Shown: positions 28,159-37,469, counted from the stretch's first letter. The stretch is 59,144 nt of DNA from Spirochaetae bacterium HGW-Spirochaetae-5 (GCA_002839285.1 PGXT01000023.1:1-59144), one strand, 5' to 3'. Notes: generated by a model not told the origin, from the letters alone. Numbers and translations: made by a program.

Positions 28159-29283
28159 TTATTCAGCTGAAGTTTTAATCTGAATAGGCATAATAACAGA
28201 AATAAAATTTTTATCATCTTCAGGAATTATTGTTATTGGGCTCATCTGTCCGGTAATACCGCAGATGAATGAAAAAGAATCGATCTGCTTTAATGTATCA
28301 AACAAAAAGTGTGCGTTAATACCTAAAAATATTTTCTCTTTATTATCTGATTCAATCTGCAGTTCCTCTTCTGCCTGACCTAATTCCGGTGTATTTGCTT
28401 CAATGTGTAATATATCCTGGCTTAAGGTCATAATAATTTTATTTGCAGGTTCTCTTGTAAAAATCATAGCCCGCTTGACTGAATCGAGAATCTTTGAAGT
28501 TTCAATAATTGATTTATGACTGTATTCTTTAGGAATAATCTGTTTGTAATTTGGAAACTGACCTTCAATAACTCTTGAAACTATTTCTGTTTCATTAATT
28601 TTAAAATAACACTGTTTGCTGTCGAAGGATATTTTACAGGTTCCGGAATTTGATAATAGTTTATAAACTTCATTAATTGTTTTCAAAGGTATAATAATCC
28701 CTTCACCTATAAATGCTTCACTGTTAATTTCTCTGGTTATCATTGAAAGTCTTCTTGAATCTGTTGCTATTGCAGTAATTGTTCCAGGTTTTTCAGAGAT
28801 AATATAAATACTGTTAAAGACAGGTTTAATTGTATCAGTTGCAGCTGCATAGATAACTTTTTTAATCATCTCTTTTAAAACAGCCTGATCAATTTCAATA
28901 ATATTGTTATTACTCATTTCTGGAAGTTGAGGATATTCACTTGAGTCAGTACCGTAAAAAGTATAGCTTCCTTTAATATTTGAAGACTTAATATTTATAA
29001 TCATAGAATCATCAATTGTTAATGATATATCTTCATCCGGTAATTCTTTTATAATACCGGATAGTTTTTTTCCGTTAGCTGTAAATGAAAAATCAGAATC
29101 GGCAGATGTTTCTATTTCTGTTTTAACCGCCATTTCGTTATCTGTTGCTATAATTTCTAATCTGTTTTTGCTTATGTTAAAAAGACAATTGGATAGTATA
29201 GTATTAATATTTTTTGATGATATAACCGAGTCTGCAATATTAATAGCTTTTAGAATTGTATCTTTGTTTATTGTAAATTTCAT
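28159..29283 (-). CDS. dnaN: DNA polymerase III sliding clamp (beta)
   Basis: The clamp encircles DNA and tethers the polymerase. The 374-residue protein has the three-domain length of the family. It starts MKFTINKDTILKAINIADSVISSKN and ends with SPITIIPEDDKNFISVIMPIQI, the hydrophobic partner-binding region. It lies 258 bases from dnaA, and that gap carries DnaA-box-like sequences. It is the first gene of a co-directional run through gyrA. Confidence 0.96.
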   Translation of the reverse strand: MKFTINKDTILKAINIADSVISSKNINTILSNCLFNISKNRLEIIATDNEMAVKTEIETSADSDFSFTANGKKLSGIIKELPDEDISLTIDDSMIINIKSSNIKGSYTFYGTDSSEYPQLPEMSNNNIIEIDQAVLKEMIKKVIYAAATDTIKPVFNSIYIISEKPGTITAIATDSRRLSMITREINSEAFIGEGIIIPLKTINEVYKLLSNSGTCKISFDSKQCYFKINETEIVSRVIEGQFPNYKQIIPKEYSHKSIIETSKILDSVKRAMIFTREPANKIIMTLSQDILHIEANTPELGQAEEELQIESDNKEKIFLGINAHFLFDTLKQIDSFSFICGITGQMSPITIIPEDDKNFISVIMPIQIKTSAE

Positions 29284-29541
29284 TTAGCCTTTCTCCTATA
29301 TATTATATTAATATTTTTCTTTATTAATAGTTGTAGTAGTAGTCTCTCAAATATGTTGATAAAATCTAAAGGTCCTGATATTATCAGGGTTTTCACATTT
29401 TTTAAATTGTTTGTAATTTTGATTAACCGGAACTTTAAATAAGAGCAGGGTTAATATTCACATGTTTATCAACAAATTTTATTTATCAGTAAAAGTTATC
29501 AGTTTATGTTAACAGTTAAACTCGTTATTATTAACAATATG
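29284..29541. promoter_or_regulatory. dnaA-dnaN intergenic region with DnaA-box-like 9-mers (part of oriC?)
   Basis: It contains TGTTGATAA at 29354-29362 (minus orientation) and TTATCAACA at 29466-29474. Each differs by one base from the classical DnaA box TTATCCACA. It also holds a perfect small hairpin CCTGATATTATCAGG at about 29375 and very AT-rich flanks with repeated TTATCAGT/GTTAAC words that could unwind. It also holds the promoter of the dnaN operon. Confidence 0.6.
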
Positions 29542-30885
29542 TTAACTGCGTAATTCTATTTTTAATTCCTCAATTTGTTCTTTAAAATCAGAATTATTTT
29601 TCATATCTTCTTCGATTTTGTTAATTGCATTAACTACTGTAGAGTGATCTCTATGTCCGAATTGTTTACCTATATCTGTTGTTGTCATATCAGTTAATTT
29701 TCTTGTGAGATACATTGCAACAAATCTTGGTGTAACAATTTTACTCTGTCTGCTTTTTGATATTATATCTTCAACACTGATATTATACAGGTCGGAAATT
29801 TTTGTTATGATGTCGTTTGGCGTTACTTTACGGCTCGATTCTTCATCAAAGAGATGTTTAAGATGCTCTTTAATATGTTTCATTGTTATGGGTTCATTGT
29901 AAATATCATAAACCATTCTTAAGTTTGCCAGAGCAGATTCAAGAGCCCTTATACTTGATGTTATCCGTCTTGCTATATAATTAAAAGCTTCATCTGAAAT
30001 AATTATGTTTTCTTTTGCCGCTTTATTTCTTAAAATAGCTTCCCGTGTTTCCAGATTGGGAGTCTGTATATCTGTTATCATTCCCCATTCAAACCTTGTT
30101 CTTAACCGATCTGCAAGTGTTGCAATCTGTTTTGGCGGGCGGTCACTTGAAATAATAATCTGTTTTTTGTTTTCATATAACGTGTTGAAAGTGTGAAAAA
30201 ATTCATTTTGAGTCTCTTCTTTCTTTTCAAGAAATTGAATATCATCAATCATCAGGATATCGACATTTCTATATTTTATTTTAAAACTATGTTGAGTATT
30301 TGTCTGTATAGAGTATATAAATTCATTAATAAATTGTTCCGTAGGAATATAAAGAACCTTAAGATAGGGTCTCTCCTGTAACAGATAGTGTCCAATTGCC
30401 TGAATTAAATGGGTTTTCCCAAGACCGGTACCTCCATAAATGAAAAGAGGATTAAATTGAGTAGCCGGGGATCTTGAAACAGATTTTGCTGCAGCATGAG
30501 CCAGCTGATTATTTGGTCCTACTACAAAATTTTCAAAAGTATAATTCTGATTCAGCGGAGATTTTCTGTTATTCTCGCTTTTATCAGGCTGAATGTTATC
30601 GACAAAAGGTTCATGAATTATAGATTTTTTTAAATCTTTGAATTCTATTTCTGTAATAAACTCACATGAATATTTTTTTCCTGTGGTTGATTCAATGATT
30701 TCTTCAATATCTTTTAAATATTTGTCTTTTAAATGACGTACAGCTACATCATCTTTTACTTTAATTTGTAAGATATCGCCATTTATTGATAACGGTTCGG
30801 TGTCTTTCAGCCACATGCCGAAAGATTGTTTATTTATTTTTTTTTCGAGATCAGTTAAAACATTGTCCCATATTCGATGTGCCAA
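29542..30885 (-). CDS. dnaA: Chromosomal replication initiator protein DnaA
   Basis: DnaA binds origin 9-mers, opens the DNA and starts helicase loading. The 447-residue protein has all four domains. An N-terminal interaction domain (1-85) is followed by a short linker. The AAA+ core has Walker A GGTGLGKT at 151-158, Walker B ILMIDDIQFLE and sensor segments SSDRPP and RLRTRFEWG. The C-terminal DNA-binding domain ends with the signature GHRDHSTVVNAINKI. Its 5' flank contains a palindrome of two DnaA-box-like sites, suggesting self-regulation or origin function. Confidence 0.97.
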   Translation of the reverse strand: MAHRIWDNVLTDLEKKINKQSFGMWLKDTEPLSINGDILQIKVKDDVAVRHLKDKYLKDIEEIIESTTGKKYSCEFITEIEFKDLKKSIIHEPFVDNIQPDKSENNRKSPLNQNYTFENFVVGPNNQLAHAAAKSVSRSPATQFNPLFIYGGTGLGKTHLIQAIGHYLLQERPYLKVLYIPTEQFINEFIYSIQTNTQHSFKIKYRNVDILMIDDIQFLEKKEETQNEFFHTFNTLYENKKQIIISSDRPPKQIATLADRLRTRFEWGMITDIQTPNLETREAILRNKAAKENIIISDEAFNYIARRITSSIRALESALANLRMVYDIYNEPITMKHIKEHLKHLFDEESSRKVTPNDIITKISDLYNISVEDIISKSRQSKIVTPRFVAMYLTRKLTDMTTTDIGKQFGHRDHSTVVNAINKIEEDMKNNSDFKEQIEELKIELRS

Positions 30886-31238
30886 GAAGATACCCCTGTT
30901 TTTATCAACAATTGTTGATAAGTATGTTTATAACATACTTATTTTAAGTATTAATATTTTTATATCTATTTTACTGTAAGATTGAATTAACTCATAAGAG
31001 TAACACACTTAAAAATTTTAAGAAAATGAATCCGGGCTAGAGAGTCTTTATTTAAAAATTATGTAGTTTTAGAAATGGTTTTTGGCAACAAATTAATCTT
31101 AATTAAAATAATGTACTATAAAAAAGTGAAAATCTCTTGATAAGATATTTATAGTCTGTTTATAACACCATATTTGTGTTGATAAACTGTTAATAGTCTG
31201 TTTATTCAATGAATTTTCAGCTTAACATGGAGTTTTAG
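30886..31238. other. oriC: Probable replication origin (oriC) region upstream of dnaA
   Basis: TTATCAACAATTGTTGATAA at 30902-30921 is two DnaA-box-like 9-mers in a perfect palindrome. A second inverted repeat follows (AAGTATGT ... ACATACTT, about 30920-30941). A third copy of the 9-mer, TGTTGATAA, lies at 31177-31185. The phrase TAGTCTGTTTAT occurs twice (about 31152 and 31194). The rest is highly AT-rich with no gene, which suits a DNA-unwinding element. With the two sites in the dnaA-dnaN gap this could be a two-part origin, as known in Bacillus and Helicobacter. Confidence 0.65.
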
Positions 31239-32348
31239 ATGAATATTGATAAAAAGCTTAAAACTGAAATTTACGAACTGGAAAAAAAATATATTAAATC
31301 AAAAATAGATTATTACAGGTTTGTTATAAGAAATGAGGATAAAACGATTCTTACCCGTTTCGGCAAAATTCCTGATAATTGGGATGATTATCAACATAAG
31401 GATAATATCAATCTTACTGATGGTGTAAAATCAAGACTGAGTGATATAAAAAAGAAAAAATCTTGGGAACTGAAATTGCAGAGTCTCTATTTTTTCTTTA
31501 TTACTGATATTGAAAATAAATTAATAACAGTTTTTCAGCAGGGATATGTTGATAAGGATGATCTGGATGAGGTAATTGATTCTCTTTCAAATCTAATTCT
31601 TGAAATTGACGATGAGCTTCTGAATATTAAATATCTTCTTCTTACTCTGGCAAAAAGATCTATCAGTGACTTTTATTATCTTATTTCAGCTTACTGTAAG
31701 TTTTTTCTAAAAAGAAATTTTAATTATGAAACAGATATTAAGATTATTCTGGAAGATATTATTAAAATTTTCAGTAATTATAATATGATAGAAAATAATA
31801 TTCAGAATTTAGCAGATATTGATGAAGAGATATCATCTCTTTTTTCCAGAAGCAGTAATGAATTCGGATGGAGAATGAATGAATTTGCTGTTAAAGATTA
31901 TTTTGAAAAATCAAACCAGGCTTTAAAAATTGCCGAGTTGACTAAAAATGTTAGGACTGCATATGATTATAAAAAACTGGTTCTAAACTATTATTCATTT
32001 TTAAAATTTTATTATAATGAAAATGAAGGTAAACTTTTCAGACTGAATTTTGTTCATGAATCTTTAAAAAATAAACTTAATGAGAATAAGATTAGCGTTG
32101 ATGTTTTCGATTCATATGTTCAGATTAGAGAGAGTTTTATCAGTTACAAAAATCAATTCGAAGTTATCGGTCTGGTTGGATTCGGATCTGAAAAAATTAC
32201 ATATTATGAGCTTCTTGAATTGACATTTAAATTATGTAAAATTATTGAATTTTACTATTTAAGAAATATGAAATATGAATCTCTTCAAATATTCAGAAAT
32301 GAGATATTATACTACGTTGAAAAAGAGATGCTTACATTAAACGGTTAA
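31239..32348 (+). CDS. Hypothetical 369-aa helical protein next to oriC
   Basis: Not recognised. The protein is highly charged, rich in Lys, Asp, Glu, Asn and Tyr, with no signal peptide or membrane segment. Residues 1-90 look coiled or extended. Residues 85-360 form long amphipathic helices with regular Leu/Ile spacing. The start ATG follows CATGGAGTTTTAG, which offers a GGAG site. It is the first gene on the plus-strand side of the origin region and is monocistronic. Convergent TPR and surE genes follow. Confidence 0.7.
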   Translation: MNIDKKLKTEIYELEKKYIKSKIDYYRFVIRNEDKTILTRFGKIPDNWDDYQHKDNINLTDGVKSRLSDIKKKKSWELKLQSLYFFFITDIENKLITVFQQGYVDKDDLDEVIDSLSNLILEIDDELLNIKYLLLTLAKRSISDFYYLISAYCKFFLKRNFNYETDIKIILEDIIKIFSNYNMIENNIQNLADIDEEISSLFSRSSNEFGWRMNEFAVKDYFEKSNQALKIAELTKNVRTAYDYKKLVLNYYSFLKFYYNENEGKLFRLNFVHESLKNKLNENKISVDVFDSYVQIRESFISYKNQFEVIGLVGFGSEKITYYELLELTFKLCKIIEFYYLRNMKYESLQIFRNEILYYVEKEMLTLNG

Positions 32349-32374
32349 AGCGTAATATTAACTGCGGTTAAAAT

Positions 32375-33067
32375 TTATTTCCAGAGAGTTTTTAATTGTG
32401 CTAAATGCTGATTTATTTCCGGATTAAATGGAAGTATTTCGTGAGCCTGTTTCAGATATTTTTCAGCCTTTTCATAATTTCCAAGTTTCATGTAAACAAA
32501 TCCCACCGTATCGTTATATGCCGGATTTAATGTATCCTTTTTATAAACAAATTCTGCAATTTTTAATGCACTGTTAAGCTCAATACCAAGAGAAGCCATA
32601 AGGTAGGATGTTGAATTAAGGCTGTTCAGATTTGATTTGTCATAACGGAAAATCTCCCGATACGTTTTCAGTGCCTCCTGGAGTTTACCTTTTTTTTCGA
32701 GACAATACCCTTTCATATTCAAAGCATGAATATCTGATCTGAAATCTGTTATTACTTCATTCAGAAATTTTATCGCACCATCATATTCTTCAGTTTTAAT
32801 AAGTGAAAAAGCTATATTTTTTTTGACCACTGAAGCATTGATGAATGATGCTTCAAGACTCAGTACTTTAAGAAAATAATCGTAAGATGTTTTAAACAAT
32901 CCCTTCCGGCAATATGCTATACCGAGATTAAAAATAATTTCCGGGTTTTCACGGTCTATCATCTCTGCTCTTTTCAGATCTTCAATAGCGGAGTCGTAAT
33001 CTCCGGTGAAGAGATCATTTAAAGCTGTTTTCTTTATAGCATTTAAAATATTGTTTATATCATCCAT
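32375..33067 (-). CDS. Tetratricopeptide-repeat protein
   Basis: The 230 residues hold about five to six TPR units, for example DYDSAIEDLKRAEMIDRENPEIIFNLGIAY, GKLQEALKTYREIFRYD and GNYEKAEKYLKQAHEILPFNPEI. TPRs form a superhelical protein-protein interaction scaffold. There is no signal peptide, so it is probably cytoplasmic. It lies 4 bases downstream of surE and is co-transcribed with it. The partner is unknown. Confidence 0.85.
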   Translation of the reverse strand: MDDINNILNAIKKTALNDLFTGDYDSAIEDLKRAEMIDRENPEIIFNLGIAYCRKGLFKTSYDYFLKVLSLEASFINASVVKKNIAFSLIKTEEYDGAIKFLNEVITDFRSDIHALNMKGYCLEKKGKLQEALKTYREIFRYDKSNLNSLNSTSYLMASLGIELNSALKIAEFVYKKDTLNPAYNDTVGFVYMKLGNYEKAEKYLKQAHEILPFNPEINQHLAQLKTLWK

Positions 33068-33071
33068 AATA

Positions 33072-33803
33072 TTACTGTGTCTGTAATTTTTTTAACAGAT
33101 TATAATCTGTTGAATCAATCGACATTGGTGTAATTGAAATATAGGCATTTTCAAGGGCAAAACTATCGTTCCAGGCAGAGCTTTCAGTCTCAATTATGCC
33201 GTATAGTTTCATTTTAAATTGATCAGGATCATCTGTCGTCGTCATCTGATATTTATCTTTATATATTCTTTTGGATAAGCTGGTATATTTTACACCCTTA
33301 ATATCTGCAGCCGTTAAATTGGGATAATTAATGTTAAAATAAGCATCAGCAGGAATAGTTTCTGTTTTAATAAATTTACTGATAAAACGGGATGTTTCAA
33401 TCAGAAATGGAGAAGCAGCATGAAAACTGTCGATAGAGACTGCAAGTGAGGGTTTACCGAAAATAAAAGATGTCCGGGCTCCGGCTACGGTTCCGGAAAA
33501 ATGGATGTCATCACCAAGATTTGGGCCATGATTTATTCCCGATATAACCAGATCAATATCCGGGATTATATCTGAATGAAGACCCAGACTGACACAATCG
33601 GCAGGGTATCCTGATATTGAATAAGAATACTCATTACGTCTGTTTACATGGAGTTCATCTCTCATTGTAAAGATGTTAGAACATGCGCTTCTTTCCTGAT
33701 CAGGAGCTATGATGTAGACATCATTCTCTTCGGATAATACTTTATAAAGGATTTGCAAGCCTTCAGCTTCAATTCCGTCATCATTTGTTAATAATATTTT
33801 CAT
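33072..33803 (-). CDS. surE: 5'/3'-nucleotidase SurE
   Basis: SurE is a metal-dependent phosphatase of nucleoside monophosphates and short polyphosphate. The 243-residue protein starts MKILLTNDDGIEAEGL, with the metal-binding Asp pair. It continues with the conserved SGYPADCVSLG, ISGINHGPNLGDDIHFSGTVAGA and GKPSLAVS. It begins a two-gene minus-strand unit with the TPR protein. Confidence 0.94.
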   Translation of the reverse strand: MKILLTNDDGIEAEGLQILYKVLSEENDVYIIAPDQERSACSNIFTMRDELHVNRRNEYSYSISGYPADCVSLGLHSDIIPDIDLVISGINHGPNLGDDIHFSGTVAGARTSFIFGKPSLAVSIDSFHAASPFLIETSRFISKFIKTETIPADAYFNINYPNLTAADIKGVKYTSLSKRIYKDKYQMTTTDDPDQFKMKLYGIIETESSAWNDSFALENAYISITPMSIDSTDYNLLKKLQTQ

Positions 33804-33887
33804 TTTTCACTCAAAATTTTTTATTAATTTAAAATTTATCTTATTATAATGTCAAGTACTGATTTTAAATTTAAAGTGAGAGTTTAG

Positions 33888-34000
33888 TATCTGCTCATAA
33901 ACCGGTAGTGAATACTAATTTCATTCGAGCAAGCCCCCGCATTCCCGGAGGGGGCAGTGAATTTGCTTTGCTCCCTTCGGGGGTGTCTGGGCTTATGTGG
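33888..34000. repeat. Palindrome-rich intergenic element, family C-like
   Basis: It starts TGCTCATAAACCGGTAGTGAA, like the prefix of other family C and A elements, and ends GGGCTTATG, a loose inverse. Inside are two GC-rich hairpins: CCCCCGCATTCCCGGAGGGGG and CTCCCTTCGGGGGTG. The remaining part of the 33804-34171 gap is AT-rich and probably carries the promoter of the barrel-protein gene. Confidence 0.5.
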
Positions 34001-34171
34001 TATGAATATAATTATCGTTACTAAAAAATGACCAGTTACATGTTAAATTGCTATTTAAGTTGACTCTTTTATTGAAAAAATTAGTTTGATTTTTTCAGCT
34101 TTGTATATAGATTAGAAATAAGGATTATTCTTTTTAAGAATAGTTATTAAAATTTTTTTTGGAGGTCTGTT

Positions 34172-34699
34172 GTGAAGAATATTTTTAAAGTTTTTATAAT
34201 GACTGCAGGGCTGATAGTATCTTTTAATGTTAACAGTTTTGCCCTTGTTGATGGTGCTGTCTGGGGCGGTTACGTATTTAACGGTGAGGTTGAAAACAGT
34301 ACTGATGAACCTACAGGTGCTAATTATGGAGCAAAAGCTCACTATAATACTTCTCTTATCCCTTTAATCGAATTGGGACTTGGAGGATATTATCAGATAT
34401 CAAAGTATAAATTTGATATTATGGACGATACTTTACAAAGACAGTCTATAGGGCTTGATGTAAACCTGATTTTATCTCTCCCGATTATTCATCCTTATGT
34501 TAGAGGGACTTATGCTTTCTGGGACAAGTATGAAGATGATGTTGAGAGATTTAAAGCTTATGGGGTTGGTGCAGGTCTGGAGCTTACAGTATTTCCGTTT
34601 ATCAGAATATTTGGTGAATATATGTATGAGAATACAGAACATTATAGTTCTTATTTGAGAACAAATTCGGTAAATTTTGGTTTAAAAGCTGATATCTAA
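34172..34699 (+). CDS. Small outer-membrane beta-barrel protein
   Basis: The 175-residue protein starts with GTG after a strong GGAGG. A signal peptide of about 24 residues ends NSFA, then LVDGAVWGG begins. The mature part alternates hydrophobic and polar residues with many Tyr and Gly, in eight or so strands, ending VNFGLKADI, like small OmpA/OmpW-type barrels. The function cannot be read. A terminator follows at 34729. Confidence 0.75.
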   Translation: MKNIFKVFIMTAGLIVSFNVNSFALVDGAVWGGYVFNGEVENSTDEPTGANYGAKAHYNTSLIPLIELGLGGYYQISKYKFDIMDDTLQRQSIGLDVNLILSLPIIHPYVRGTYAFWDKYEDDVERFKAYGVGAGLELTVFPFIRIFGEYMYENTEHYSSYLRTNSVNFGLKADI

Positions 34700-34728
34700 A
34701 TTATTATAAAACAGTAAATAGATTGTTA

Positions 34729-34768
34729 AAAAACCGGATATGACTTTTTAAGTGTATCCGGTTTTTTA
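34729..34768. terminator. Terminator after the barrel-protein gene
   Basis: AAACCGGATA and TATCCGGTTT arms around a loop of about 14 bases, followed by a T-run. Confidence 0.8.
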
Positions 34769-34798
34769 ATTTTATAGCAGAAAAGGTTTTTTATATTG

Positions 34799-35404
34799 TT
34801 AAATAAATCTGTAGATCAGCGTAATAATAAACGGAACAAGTATTGTCAGAACGACACCGCTGAAAACGGAGATTACGGCATACTCTTTACCGGAATATTT
34901 TGCTATTACAGGAAGAGTTGTATCCATTGATGTGGCGCCGCCGGATGCTATTGGTGCAAGTTTACCGAAATATTTTACAAGAAGAGGAGCTGCCAGCAGT
35001 GTAAAAATCTCCCGTGAAATATTTGCAAGAAGTGCCATTACTCCAAGAGTCTCATTTCTTATTTTTGATATTATTATACTTGAAAGACTGTAGTAGCCGA
35101 ACCCCGATCCGATTGCCATGGAATCAAGGGCACCTATATCTTTAAGAAAAAATGAACAGATATATGTACCGGAGAGTGTTCCGGCGATTACAGTAAAGGG
35201 GACAAGGAGTATTTTAAAATTCATTTTCTTTAGAACATTCCATACATTAGAGTCGGAACCGATCCCTATACCGACGAGAAACATAAGCAGGTAGAGTGCA
35301 TATATACTGGGGTCGCCGATGTTTAAAAAGTTTAATGAAAATCCGCTGATGCCTGCGAAAACCCCCGCAGCAAAAAATAGAATAATAATTATGCTCCCGA
35401 TCAT
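34799..35404 (-). CDS. LysO-family exporter, C-terminal subunit
   Basis: The 201-residue membrane protein matches the C-terminal two-thirds of the LysO lysine exporter (DUF340). Segments include GIGIGSD, IGSGFGYYSLSSIIISKIRNETLGVMALLANISREIFTLL and ASGGATSMDTTLPV. It has about six membrane helices. The start overlaps the preceding gene by 4 bases. That gene encodes the N-terminal third. In E. coli one 300-residue protein carries both parts; split forms are known in other phyla. Confidence 0.8.
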   Translation of the reverse strand: MIGSIIIILFFAAGVFAGISGFSLNFLNIGDPSIYALYLLMFLVGIGIGSDSNVWNVLKKMNFKILLVPFTVIAGTLSGTYICSFFLKDIGALDSMAIGSGFGYYSLSSIIISKIRNETLGVMALLANISREIFTLLAAPLLVKYFGKLAPIASGGATSMDTTLPVIAKYSGKEYAVISVFSGVVLTILVPFIITLIYRFI

Positions 35405-35682
35405 AAATCCTCATCGCTCATGAAAAAGAATTTATATGCAAGATAAGAAAAAAATATGCTCCCGGTAATTCCCGATAGTGTAAGAATTATTGAGGTAAAT
35501 CCGATCCTGGCAAAATTATTTATGATTATTTCATTGTTGCCAATTGATAACCCGAGAAGAAAAAGAAGAAGATAAATCGAGAAACCAGCAAGTTTATCTG
35601 CGGCATTTATCAGGGATCTCTTTTTTTTGAACAGGAAACCGATAAAAATACCGGTCAGCATTATTATAAGAATTTCAGTCAT
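35401..35682 (-). CDS. LysO-family exporter, N-terminal subunit
   Basis: The 93-residue membrane protein begins MTEILIIMLTGIFIGFLFKK and contains LLLFLLGLSIGNN, the opening part of LysO-type exporters. It has three membrane helices. A longer frame starts at 35742, but the ATG at 35682 follows AAGGA at a good distance and avoids a charged leader. It is translationally coupled to the C-terminal half by a 4-base overlap. The product likely exports lysine or a related amino acid; the substrate is inferred from family only. Confidence 0.78.
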   Translation of the reverse strand: MTEILIIMLTGIFIGFLFKKKRSLINAADKLAGFSIYLLLFLLGLSIGNNEIIINNFARIGFTSIILTLSGITGSIFFSYLAYKFFFMSDEDL

Positions 35683-35855
35683 AATTTTTCCTTTTTTAAA
35701 GAATGGTTCTTTTTCAGAATTATTTCTAATATTGTGTATCAATTACTTCATTAAGAGTTGAATTACTGAAGTCAACATATTATCAATTAATAGCAGGAAT
35801 ATTGAAAATCAGAGGTTAAGACTGTTAAAATAATTTACTTCCGGTTTTTGGGGTA

Positions 35856-35981
35856 AAAAATTATTTTCAGGAGTGTGCATGCTCCGCATAAGCCGGGAGC
35901 GGGGGATTATGGAGGCGCTGCACTCGTAACCACCCATTTCAGGCACAGCGCGAAGCGCTGTGCCTCCAAAAATAAACCGCT
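35856..35981. repeat. Palindromic element, family A copy
   Basis: Start AAAAATTATTTTCAGGAGTG and end CCTCCAAAAATAAACCGC are inverse copies. Inside are the hairpin TGTGCATGCTCCGCATAAGC and a second hairpin AGGCACAGCGCGAAGCGCTG ending TGCCT. It shares more than half its bases with the copies at 41913 and 46401. Confidence 0.75.
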
Positions 35982-36151
35982 TCCGGATTTCAGTTAGCTA
36001 TTTATTTTAAAAATGATTTTACTTTTTATCTTTGTTTAATAGAATAACCTTTGTAGTCTTTATTTTAAGTTCAGGAAGGCATTTTTTAATTGTTTTTTAA
36101 TAGAAAAAGATTCAACGGATATTATATAAATAATAATGGGGAAATTAAAAA

Positions 36152-36322
36152 GTGAAACATAATTCATCACATAAGATTTTTGATACAATTATGCTGCTGA
36201 GAGATATGAAACTATATAAATGGATATACAGACATCCTCATATTTCAATGATGATACTGATTCTGATTGCTGTTGTTATTCTGTATGTTTTTATAAGTTT
36301 TGTATTTAATTTTATAATATAG
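36152..36322 (+). CDS. Possible small single-span membrane protein (56 aa)
   Basis: A GTG start, open for 57 codons to TAG. The first 30 residues are basic and polar (KHNSSHKIFDTIMLLRDMKLYKWIYRHPH), followed by a 23-residue hydrophobic helix (MMILILIAVVILYVFISFVF). A GGGGAA lies about 10 bases upstream. It ends 31 bases before the metallopeptidase-like gene and may share its mRNA. Composition supports coding, but the small size leaves doubt. Confidence 0.45.
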   Translation: MKHNSSHKIFDTIMLLRDMKLYKWIYRHPHISMMILILIAVVILYVFISFVFNFII

Positions 36323-36353
36323 TTTTTTAAGATATTAAGGGTATGTGTAAAAA

Positions 36354-37469
36354 ATGAGTGCTCAAATTTTATTAAAAACGATATTTGTTTCTATTCTGGT
36401 TGCCGCTCAATTTTTTGTCCCCTTGAGATCTCATGCAGATATTTTTCATAATGAGTTCCCGCTGGAATATAAATACAGGTATAGCGGAGTCAGTATCAAG
36501 ACCGTTAACGGTAAGTTTTATGCCTATATCGTACTTCTATTTAATGAGAATCCCCACTTTGTTAATCTGATTCAGAAAGGGACTATATCTCTCAAGGAGA
36601 TAGGTATTGAGGGTTTTCATATTAAAGCTTTCAGAAGTTATCTTTCAACAGTACAGGATAACAAGCTTTTAGAAGAGTGTGAATTAATACTTAAATTATT
36701 TCTTGAACCGGATCATTATAAAGACAATCAGCTTCGCCAGATAGAAAGCAGTTTAGCAAAAAGAAATATTATTTTAAAATTCTATAGAGAGGGAATTTTT
36801 AAGGGGGCACAGATAACTCTTGATTATTGCATCTTTGGAGAAAAAATAAAAATAGATATTAAACATCCGCTTTTTGAATCCAGTGAAGAGATGTATTATA
36901 TAAAACCGTATATTTATTACGATGAGTTTTCAACAAGCAATTCAACTTTCTACTACGATATGGTTTATATTAATCCCGATGAAGTCAACAATGACTATTT
37001 AATTGCAAAAAATATTATCAGCGGTAAAGATGTAAAATCGATGTTTTTTGTCGGTTCAAAAGTCAGTGAAGATATCAGACAGTGTATTTTACTGGCATTT
37101 AAGAACAGCTCTTCAATCAGAAGTGAAATCTGGAAAATGTTTGTTGTACATGAACTTACACACAAAATTATGAACAATCAGTTTAATAATTATGATCAGA
37201 TTACCGGAGAGGAGATCTCTCTTTCAAGCACAATATACTCAAATCCCTATCTCGGATTGTCAGTAATGTACAGTTATTTAAATTACGGGAAAATGAATCC
37301 CCATAGAATGGCTGCGATGAATTATATTACTTATATTTCAGAGGTTTCAGGAATGAAGGATTTAATTAATAATCCGGGGAATGTTAAAAATATTCCTATA
37401 GATAGATTGAAGGAATATACTAAAAATCATTTTTATTACTGCGTTGGAAAATTGAAATTGAATAGATAA
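36354..37469 (+). CDS. Exported zinc-metallopeptidase-like protein (HELTH motif)
   Basis: A signal peptide of about 28 residues ends SHA. The mature protein of 340 residues is otherwise unrecognised. It holds HELTH at residues 266-270, an HEXXH zinc motif on a helix. A Gly-Glu-Glu about 16 residues later (GEEISL) could give the third zinc ligand as in gluzincins. Upstream are beta-rich segments (YYIKPYIYYDEF, FYYDMVYINPDE). The probable location is periplasm or outer surface. It follows a small membrane ORF and ends before a hairpin. Family membership beyond the zinc motif is not established. Confidence 0.6.
   Translation: MSAQILLKTIFVSILVAAQFFVPLRSHADIFHNEFPLEYKYRYSGVSIKTVNGKFYAYIVLLFNENPHFVNLIQKGTISLKEIGIEGFHIKAFRSYLSTVQDNKLLEECELILKLFLEPDHYKDNQLRQIESSLAKRNIILKFYREGIFKGAQITLDYCIFGEKIKIDIKHPLFESSEEMYYIKPYIYYDEFSTSNSTFYYDMVYINPDEVNNDYLIAKNIISGKDVKSMFFVGSKVSEDIRQCILLAFKNSSSIRSEIWKMFVVHELTHKIMNNQFNNYDQITGEEISLSSTIYSNPYLGLSVMYSYLNYGKMNPHRMAAMNYITYISEVSGMKDLINNPGNVKNIPIDRLKEYTKNHFYYCVGKLKLNR

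Noticed and set aside
28158-28217. Longer RecF start
   Set aside because: It would overlap dnaN and add a hydrophobic leader absent from the family.
34799-35682. Frameshift in LysO
   Set aside because: The two genes overlap by an ordinary 4 bases and split LysO pairs are known, so this is a natural split.
35683-35742. Longer start for the LysO N-terminal subunit
   Set aside because: It adds a polar leader before a membrane helix and ignores the AAGGA site near 35695.
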